From: Candidatus Thalassarchaeum sp.
GTDB lineage: Archaea; Thermoplasmatota; Poseidoniia; Poseidoniales; Thalassarchaeaceae
Direction: 5' to 3'
NCBI GenBank assembly: GCA_022451235.1
Contig: JAKUOA010000004.1
Location: forward strand, 42,996-81,329
DNA length: 38,334 nt
Positions 32,706 through 38,334 of this stretch are shown here, piece by piece. The notes under the pieces were generated by a model, which had not been told where the DNA came from, searched no databases, and saw only the letters and a program-made list of their open reading frames with translations. A program made the translations under genes and the position numbers. Positions within the stretch are counted from its first letter, which is position 1. Every line of letters starts with the position of its first letter.

Positions 32706-32968
32706 GGTCCCTGGGAATCACCGCTCGCCTCGGAGTATTTGCTTTTGTCCTAATTCTCCTAAGAGAAGTAATGGAACACCCGATGTGGGGAGAACCGGCT
32801 GCCGGAGCTCCAACCACACTAGACTTTGCAGTTTCAATTCTTGATGATTGGGCACTTGTTACGGTTGTTTTAGGTATCCTACTTTCAATGGCAATGATCG
32901 GTGCATCTTACCTTGTTCGTGACGAGCGCCTCGTGAATCTGCTTTACGACATGGGAGGCGATGAGTGA
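32702..32968 (+). CDS. Complex I subunit J, C-terminal half
   Basis: An 88-residue membrane protein with two helices corresponding to the C-terminal half of NuoJ, between nuoJ-N and nuoK. The sequence is poorly conserved in this part of the family, so the assignment relies on position, length and hydrophobicity. AGGTGATG before the ATG is the ribosome binding site, and translation is coupled to the upstream half by the ATGA overlap. Confidence 0.78.
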   Translation: MRSLGITARLGVFAFVLILLREVMEHPMWGEPAAGAPTTLDFAVSILDDWALVTVVLGILLSMAMIGASYLVRDERLVNLLYDMGGDE

Positions 32969-33270
32969 TGATTGAAGCAAGTTGGATTGCCGGTCTCGGT
33001 GTTATTCTCTTTGGGATTGGATTGATTGGAGCGTTTAGTCGTAAAAATGCCATCGTCGTTCTGATGTGCATAGAAGTCATGTTGAATGCTGCCAATCTAA
33101 ACTTCGTAGCCGGAGCCTTACACCATGGCTCAGTAGATGGTTGGGTATTCACAGCGGTTGCAATCGCAATTGCGGCCGCAGAAGTGGCAATCGGGCTTGC
33201 AATTCTTCTTTCCTTGTACAGTACGCAGGAAACGATTTCGTTCGACGAAGCGACTCTGTTGAGAAATTGA
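32968..33270 (+). CDS. nuoK: Complex I subunit K (NuoK)
   Basis: A 100-residue, three-helix subunit related to MrpC; it takes part in proton translocation. The two conserved buried glutamates are in CIEVMLNAANLNFV and AAAEVAIGLAILL. ATG 32968 overlaps the preceding stop by one base; a GTG at 32965 is an alternative start. GGAGGCGAT precedes it. Length is standard. Confidence 0.95.
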   Translation: MIEASWIAGLGVILFGIGLIGAFSRKNAIVVLMCIEVMLNAANLNFVAGALHHGSVDGWVFTAVAIAIAAAEVAIGLAILLSLYSTQETISFDEATLLRN

Positions 33271-33279
33271 GGTGAAAAT

Positions 33280-35577
33280 ATGGGTGAAAATAAGCAGGAG
33301 TGGGATAGACTGCTATTCATATTGCCATTTTTGGCAATCGTACCTTATCTATACAGTACTGGTGAATCATCCACTGATTATTGGTGGTTGATTATCGCCG
33401 CACCTTTGCTTTTATTCGCAACAATTGCGATCGCAGGTCAGGTTTGGAACGGTGATGAATTCTGGGTAAATCGCTTGAAGGAAGGTGGAATCCTAGGACT
33501 TGGAGCACTGAGCGTATCTCTTTCCGCTTCGATTTGGCTGATTTACGATTATCTCGATGCTCACGGTCATATTGAATCTGGAGATCCATTCAGTTGGCTG
33601 ACCTTCGATGTCCTAATCTATGACTCAGAGGGATGGTCGATTGCCTCTTCAGGATTCAGTGGAATCGGACTAGGAATATACCTCGATGCAGTTAGCATAA
33701 TGCTACTATTTGTTGCCACTTTCCTATGCTTCCTCATCTGTTGGTTCGCAATCGGATACATGACTACCGATTCAATCAATGATAACTCAAACCATCGCTT
33801 CTTCGCCGAGTTCGTTCTCTTCAGCATGGGTATGTTTGGAATGGTCCTCGCAGACAGCTTCCTTTGGTTATTCATATTCTGGGAAATTATGGGTCTTTGT
33901 TCCTATCTTCTTATCGGATTCTACTACTGGAAGGAAAGTGCTGCATACGCTGCCAAGAAGGCTTTCCTAACAACTCGCGTTGGCGATGTATTCCTAATGA
34001 TTGGACTGCTAATGCTCTATGACATATATGGCTCTCTAGACTTCGCTGTTGTCTTTGATGATCCATCCACAGGCGTAGGTGGAGCAGCGGTGGATGCTGC
34101 TATGTTGCAAACTGCACTACTGATGCTATTCATTGGTGCCGTGGGTAAATCTGCTCAGTTCCCATTGCACGTTTGGCTACCAGATGCGATGGAAGGACCA
34201 ACTCCTGTATCTGCCCTTATCCACGCTGCGACCATGGTTAATGCTGGATTGTATCTAGTCGCTCGAATGGTACCTTTCGTCGATGTTCATCATCATGGTG
34301 TGGCAGGAATGGAAGACCTGGGTCTGATCGTTGCATGGGTCGGTGGAATTACTGCCTTCATGGCCGCAGCAATCGCGTTTGTGCAGAATGACATCAAGAA
34401 AGTGTTAGCATATTCCACGATGAGCCAATTGGCCTACATATTTACAGGACTAGGAGCAGCACTTTGGTTCTTCAATAACGACAAGCATCACGCGGGAGCT
34501 CTAATCTTCGGTGGTGCTCTATTCCATCTCTTCAATCACGCCATGGCAAAGGGAATGCTGTTTATGGCAAGCGGCTCCGTAATCCACGAAGTTCACCATG
34601 CTCACGACCATTTGCATCATGGAGATCATGGAGACCATGACTTTGACCCTCAAGACATGCGCAATATGGGTGGCTTAGCAAGCAAACTACCCGTAACAGC
34701 CACAGCGATGATGTTCGGGTCGATGTCAATTATTGGAATTCCATTAATCGGTGGATTCTGGTCAAAGGAAATTATCGTTGGAAAGACCTGGTATGCTTAC
34801 TTCAACGGAGCAGACGCATTGCTAGGACCTGCTATACTCATCCTAGCAACTGCGGGTATGACCGGCTTCTACATGTCACGAATGTGGTTCATGACTTTCG
34901 CTGGCGAGCCAAAGAATGAACTCGTAGACCACGTCCATGAAGAAACTCCATGGATTAAGACCCCACTTGTAATTCTCTCAATAATAACCGCTCTAGGTGG
35001 CTTTGGGCTTGCTCTATACGGAATGGTAGATTGGTTGTCTGGAGAGACCGACCACCTTTCTATTCACAAGGACACATTCATCGATCAGGTGATTTACGAA
35101 TTGGAACATGCATTCCTACCTGAGGATGAACAGGTTCGGATGGTTGGATGGACTACCATCCTCCTTTCATTCATCATTGGTCCAATATTTGCCGCCCGAG
35201 TATACGGTGGTTCACTCAAGGAAGGCGAGAAAGCAACACCAATAGTTCACTGGCTAACCAGCCTATCTGGCAAGTTTGGTAGTCAGAATGTCGATGAATT
35301 AGCAAACTCACAATTTGCGGAGGCACTACAGAATAGACTGTATTTCGATGACCTATACGAGTGGGTTCTAGGAAAGACCATCCTTCCATTCTCGGCTTTC
35401 GCCGCTTGGTTCGATGCCAACATAATCGATGGAGTAGTCAAGCAGATTGAATCCAATTCTGTTTTCGGTTCCGTACAAATTCGCAGAATAACAACCGGTA
35501 ATGCTCGCGACTATATTCTGATGGCAGCGGTCGGTGCACTGTGTATATTTGCTCTAATATGGGGGGTGAGAGCTTGA
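33280..35577 (+). CDS. nuoL: Complex I subunit L (NuoL), Mrp-antiporter-like, with His-rich insertion
   Basis: A 765-residue antiporter-like proton pump of complex I; typical NuoL has 600-700 residues. Family motifs include FWEIMGLCSYLLIGFYYW, AKKAFLTTRVGDVFLMIG, AVGKSAQFPLHVWLPDAMEG, PTPVSALIHAATMVNAGLYL and HLFNHAMAKGMLFMASGSVI. After SVIHE an insertion of about 16 residues (436-456) carries nine or more His with Asp (HHAHDHLHHGDHGDHDFD); other NuoL proteins go straight to an HxxxDxRxMGGL stretch, which here follows as QDMRNMGGL. The long C-terminal extension that runs along the membrane arm is present. GAGGTGA lies 6 nt before the ATG. It precedes nuoM with a 4-nt overlap. Confidence 0.95.
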   Translation: MGENKQEWDRLLFILPFLAIVPYLYSTGESSTDYWWLIIAAPLLLFATIAIAGQVWNGDEFWVNRLKEGGILGLGALSVSLSASIWLIYDYLDAHGHIESGDPFSWLTFDVLIYDSEGWSIASSGFSGIGLGIYLDAVSIMLLFVATFLCFLICWFAIGYMTTDSINDNSNHRFFAEFVLFSMGMFGMVLADSFLWLFIFWEIMGLCSYLLIGFYYWKESAAYAAKKAFLTTRVGDVFLMIGLLMLYDIYGSLDFAVVFDDPSTGVGGAAVDAAMLQTALLMLFIGAVGKSAQFPLHVWLPDAMEGPTPVSALIHAATMVNAGLYLVARMVPFVDVHHHGVAGMEDLGLIVAWVGGITAFMAAAIAFVQNDIKKVLAYSTMSQLAYIFTGLGAALWFFNNDKHHAGALIFGGALFHLFNHAMAKGMLFMASGSVIHEVHHAHDHLHHGDHGDHDFDPQDMRNMGGLASKLPVTATAMMFGSMSIIGIPLIGGFWSKEIIVGKTWYAYFNGADALLGPAILILATAGMTGFYMSRMWFMTFAGEPKNELVDHVHEETPWIKTPLVILSIITALGGFGLALYGMVDWLSGETDHLSIHKDTFIDQVIYELEHAFLPEDEQVRMVGWTTILLSFIIGPIFAARVYGGSLKEGEKATPIVHWLTSLSGKFGSQNVDELANSQFAEALQNRLYFDDLYEWVLGKTILPFSAFAAWFDANIIDGVVKQIESNSVFGSVQIRRITTGNARDYILMAAVGALCIFALIWGVRA

Positions 35578-37187
35578 TTCAGTCAGATCCGCTAACATTC
35601 ATCACCCTAACACCGCTTGCAGTCGGTTTAGCCCTGTTGATTCTGCCATACCTCGCTCCTGCAAGTATGGCGGATTTCACTCGAAAGATTTCACGCTCAC
35701 TTTCGATGGGAGTTGCTCTGTCAATATTCGCCATTACAACCGCATTATTCCTCGGTCAAATTGGTAATATCGACTGGCTTAACATCACACAAGGTCAGTA
35801 TGTGTTCCAAAATGATTCAGTCGTTCTGTTGGAAAGTATCGGTGTAAGATGGGTAGTCGGCGTTGACGCCTTGTCTTTCCCAATGGTATGGCTTACCGCC
35901 TTGTTAATCCCTATCTCCATGCTAGTTGAGTGGGACGCAAAGAAAGGACATCTGTTCCACCCATTAATCCTAGTCATGGAGGGTGCACTGATTGGTGTAT
36001 TCGTGGTACTCGACCTATTCGTGTTCTACGTCTTCTGGGAATTGACTCTAATCCCGATGTTCTTCCTGATTTTGGTTTGGGGTGGAGACGATCGCAGATA
36101 TGCGTCGATGAAATTCTTCATCTACACTTTCACAGCAAGTGTTCTGATGCTAATTGGTATCCTTGTAATGTACTTCCACACCGATCCAATTTCCGGCCTA
36201 GGTACTCTAACCGGACATCATTTCGACTTGGTATCTATGACGGCCCAGGCCTCTGGAAATGGTTTGATTGCTGGAGAAGGTCTGCGCCACTTTGTTTGGC
36301 TCCTATTATTGATTGGATTTGCAACAAAGATGCCTAGCGTACCAGTGCACACTTGGCTCCCGGATGCTCACGTTCAGGCCCCAACTGCCGGCTCAATGCT
36401 ATTGGCTGGTGTCATGCTGAAGATGGGAGCATACGGATTCCTCAGAATCGCTGTAACCATCTTCCCAGAATCAACCGTAGTCTTCACTCCATTGTTGATT
36501 ATACTCGGAATGGCAAGCCTAGTTTACGGAGCAATCGTCTGTATGGGGCAGACAAATCTCAAGCGCATGGTTGCTTATTCATCGGTATCTCACATGGGAT
36601 TAATTTTCCTCGGTATTGCAACCATGCAACCACTGGGAATCGCCGGTGCGCTATTCATGATGTTTGCACATGGAATCATCAGCCCACTTCTCTTCGCTGT
36701 AGCTGGGGCCTTCAAGCATCATTACCACACTCTTGAGATTGGTTCCATGCGTGGAATAGCTCACCATTCACCTTGGTTGGCGGGACATATGATGTTAGGT
36801 TGGATGGCTAGTCTTGGACTTCCATTATTGGCAGGATTCGTCGCCGAAATTGCAGTAATGATTGCCTTCTGGATGACTTTCGGCTGGCTAGTAATTTGGC
36901 CAGCATTGACCCTAATCATTACTGCTGTATACTATCTTACAAGTATGCAGAGGACCATTTTCGAGGGTGGGGATCCTCACGTTGGTGTACTTCCTGACAC
37001 AATGCACGGAGAAGAACCTCGAGATATTACATGGCACGAGAACGCTGGAATGTTTGTATTGGGAGCTCTAACAGTATTGTTTGGAATCATGCCGTTCATC
37101 TTCTGGGACATGATGTCTGATTGGTCCACTGAATTCATGCTAGAGACCTTAGTTCAGGCTATGAATAGCCAGGGGGTGAAGCCCTGA
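35574..37187 (+). CDS. nuoM: Complex I subunit M (NuoM), Mrp-antiporter-like
   Basis: A 537-residue antiporter-like subunit. Key residues are in VFWELTLIPMFFLILVWGG (conserved Glu), FATKMPSVPVHTWLPDAHVQ (Lys) and AGVMLKMGAYGFLRI (Lys). SVSHMGLIFLGI and ALFMMFAHGIISPLLF are also typical. The start is TTG 35574, preceded by GGGGGGTGA; it overlaps the nuoL stop by 4 nt. The reading frame continues upstream to 35541 but without a good site. The stop overlaps the nuoN start by one base. Confidence 0.95.
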   Translation: MIQSDPLTFITLTPLAVGLALLILPYLAPASMADFTRKISRSLSMGVALSIFAITTALFLGQIGNIDWLNITQGQYVFQNDSVVLLESIGVRWVVGVDALSFPMVWLTALLIPISMLVEWDAKKGHLFHPLILVMEGALIGVFVVLDLFVFYVFWELTLIPMFFLILVWGGDDRRYASMKFFIYTFTASVLMLIGILVMYFHTDPISGLGTLTGHHFDLVSMTAQASGNGLIAGEGLRHFVWLLLLIGFATKMPSVPVHTWLPDAHVQAPTAGSMLLAGVMLKMGAYGFLRIAVTIFPESTVVFTPLLIILGMASLVYGAIVCMGQTNLKRMVAYSSVSHMGLIFLGIATMQPLGIAGALFMMFAHGIISPLLFAVAGAFKHHYHTLEIGSMRGIAHHSPWLAGHMMLGWMASLGLPLLAGFVAEIAVMIAFWMTFGWLVIWPALTLIITAVYYLTSMQRTIFEGGDPHVGVLPDTMHGEEPRDITWHENAGMFVLGALTVLFGIMPFIFWDMMSDWSTEFMLETLVQAMNSQGVKP

Positions 37188-38334
37188 TGCTGACTACTGA
37201 AGAAATGGAATTTCTGCTACCTGAGATGGCTCTTGTTACAGGAATTATTCTAGCGGTTTTAATTCCAAACCTTGGTGACTCAACTCTAAGAATTCCTCTA
37301 ACTAGAACTCGAATTCCAATCTTAATCGGCGGGACTCGATTCAAGAGTACCTCCGACCCCAGAGTTCCCGCTCGAATTGCGATTCTCGCTCTATTCGTAG
37401 CCTTCGTCTATTCATTCTTGGAAATTGAAGGTGCATCCGGCGAGGTCGGCGGAGTAATCGAAATTACTTCATTTACCAGAATGATGTCATTCGTCTTCTA
37501 TGGTGCACTTCTGTTAGCAGCTATTGCTACAACTTACAGAATGCCCGCTCGACTTTCCGCAAGAGCCCCTAGTGAGAAAGATTCGGAATCTCGAGCCGAG
37601 GCTCTAATCGCCGCCTTGATGGATAATCGCCGTCAAGTCGACTTTCACATTCTACTGATGATGGTTGGACTTGGCATGGGCCTCATGGCAATGGCTTCGA
37701 ATCTGTTCTTCATGTTCGTGGCCATAGAGTTAGCTAGCCTTGCTGCCTATGTATTGGTGGCATTCCACAAAGAGGAGGAAGCTGGAGGCGAAGCCGGGGC
37801 GAAATACTTCATTGTCGGTTCAGTTGCGAGTGCTACAGGAATCTACGGAATGTCTCTGGTTTATCTTTGGTCTGGAGACCTCGATTTCGATGCACTAGCG
37901 GCCCACTGGGCGGCTATGGATGAATTAGATCCATTCGCAGTAATTGGTGTTGGATTGATGTTGGTAGCTTTCGGATTCAAAGTCAGCGCTGCACCATTCC
38001 ATCTCGCTACTCCAGATGCCTATGCTGGGGCATCGTCACCGGTAGCAGGTGTATTAGCCACCGCTTCAAAGGCGATGGGTTTTGTTGCCCTATTCAGAGT
38101 TCTAATCGAAGTGACAATGCCAGAGCAAGGGGAGGCTCTTTGGTTCGGTATTCTAGCAATTATCGCCTTAATCACAATGACTTGGGGTAACTTAGCAGCA
38201 TTGACCAGCGATAATCCAAAGAGAATGTTGGCATATTCGAGCGTTGCTCACGCAGGGTACATGTTGGCGGCAATCGCCGCTGTTGGTAGTGGATTAGGAG
38301 ATTCATCAACAACCGAGTTAGTTTTGGTTGCAAT
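37187..38334 (+). CDS. nuoN: Complex I subunit N (NuoN), cut by the window edge
   Basis: The first 382 residues of NuoN are in the window; the 3' end lies beyond base 38334. Recognised by NLFFMFVAIELASLAAYVLV (conserved Glu), AFGFKVSAAPFHLATPDAYA (Lys), GASSPVAGVLATASKAMGF (Lys) and NPKRMLAYSSVAHAGYML. A polar loop near 35-60 (TRTRIPILIGGTRFKSTSD) and one near 125-145 (ARAPSEKDSESRAEA) are longer than I would expect. The ATG overlaps the nuoM TGA; GGGGGTGA lies 8 nt upstream. Confidence 0.95.
   Translation, partial: MLTTEEMEFLLPEMALVTGIILAVLIPNLGDSTLRIPLTRTRIPILIGGTRFKSTSDPRVPARIAILALFVAFVYSFLEIEGASGEVGGVIEITSFTRMMSFVFYGALLLAAIATTYRMPARLSARAPSEKDSESRAEALIAALMDNRRQVDFHILLMMVGLGMGLMAMASNLFFMFVAIELASLAAYVLVAFHKEEEAGGEAGAKYFIVGSVASATGIYGMSLVYLWSGDLDFDALAAHWAAMDELDPFAVIGVGLMLVAFGFKVSAAPFHLATPDAYAGASSPVAGVLATASKAMGFVALFRVLIEVTMPEQGEALWFGILAIIALITMTWGNLAALTSDNPKRMLAYSSVAHAGYMLAAIAAVGSGLGDSSTTELVLVA

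Noticed and set aside
32436-32968. nuoJ as a frameshifted pseudogene
   Set aside because: The two halves overlap by ATGA, each has its own ribosome binding site, and split nuoJ is common in archaea.
1-38334. CRISPR arrays, insertion sequences, prophage or defence genes
   Set aside because: No regularly spaced repeats, transposase motifs or terminal inverted repeats were seen on reading; all large frames are explained by housekeeping, transport, surface or respiratory genes.

Overview
The window looks like a piece of a marine Euryarchaeota genome, most likely Marine Group II (Candidatus Poseidoniales) or a close Thermoplasmata relative. The archaeal evidence is direct: ribosomal protein L15e, an archaeal-type FtsZ, a tRNA-Tyr with a C1-G72 pair and a bulge-helix-bulge intron, archaeal-type histidyl-tRNA synthetase, a PGF-CTERM surface anchor, and a complex I operon with split nuoJ and no nuoEFG genes in the visible part. 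The lineage call rests on remembered gene content (large secreted peptidases and CARDB/PKD proteins beside a Nuo-like complex I) and is an inference.

Layout. 1-990 is the 3' part of an unrecognised membrane protein, meeting head-on a minus-strand pair, mscS-like channel then compact phosphoglycerate mutase (2748-991). A short divergent promoter region (2749-2823) then starts a plus-strand unit: secreted M14 carboxypeptidase, Na+-coupled amino acid symporter (1-bp overlap), GtrA-like protein and hisS. Convergent to it are ftsZ and a PGF-CTERM surface protein on the minus strand (10635-8603). Then come intron-containing tRNA-Tyr, rpl15e and a small PRC-barrel protein. From 11997 to 26859 is a block of very large surface proteins: a PPC/PKD-type membrane protein with a cytosolic zinc ribbon, a 1455-residue beta-rich repeat protein with a 188-residue membrane partner, an S8 subtilisin-like protease with a cytosolic RING-like tail, and a CARDB/NEW3 membrane-anchored protein. 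From 27011 to the end is an operon nuoA-B-C-D-H-I-J1-J2-K-L-M-N, with nuoN cut by the window edge.

How it fits together. The carboxypeptidase and symporter are translationally coupled and would turn extracellular peptides into imported amino acids; the S8 protease could feed the same route. Complex I would oxidise a reduced carrier (ferredoxin or similar, since no NADH module is seen) and pump ions that energise such uptake. Genes inside operons carry strong GGAGGTGAT-like ribosome binding sites, while several first genes (carboxypeptidase, CARDB protein) have none, suggesting leaderless transcripts.

Points most worth a second look: short perfect hairpins with 3-4 nt loops at most gene-block boundaries, one of which sequesters a Shine-Dalgarno sequence; cytosolic zinc domains on extracellular proteins; and unusual complex I subunits (NuoA without its conserved glutamates, long insertions in NuoH and NuoI, a His-rich insertion in NuoL). 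No CRISPR array, insertion sequence or rRNA was seen. No gene-free stretch exceeds 300 bases; the longest are 10636-10813 and 26860-27010.
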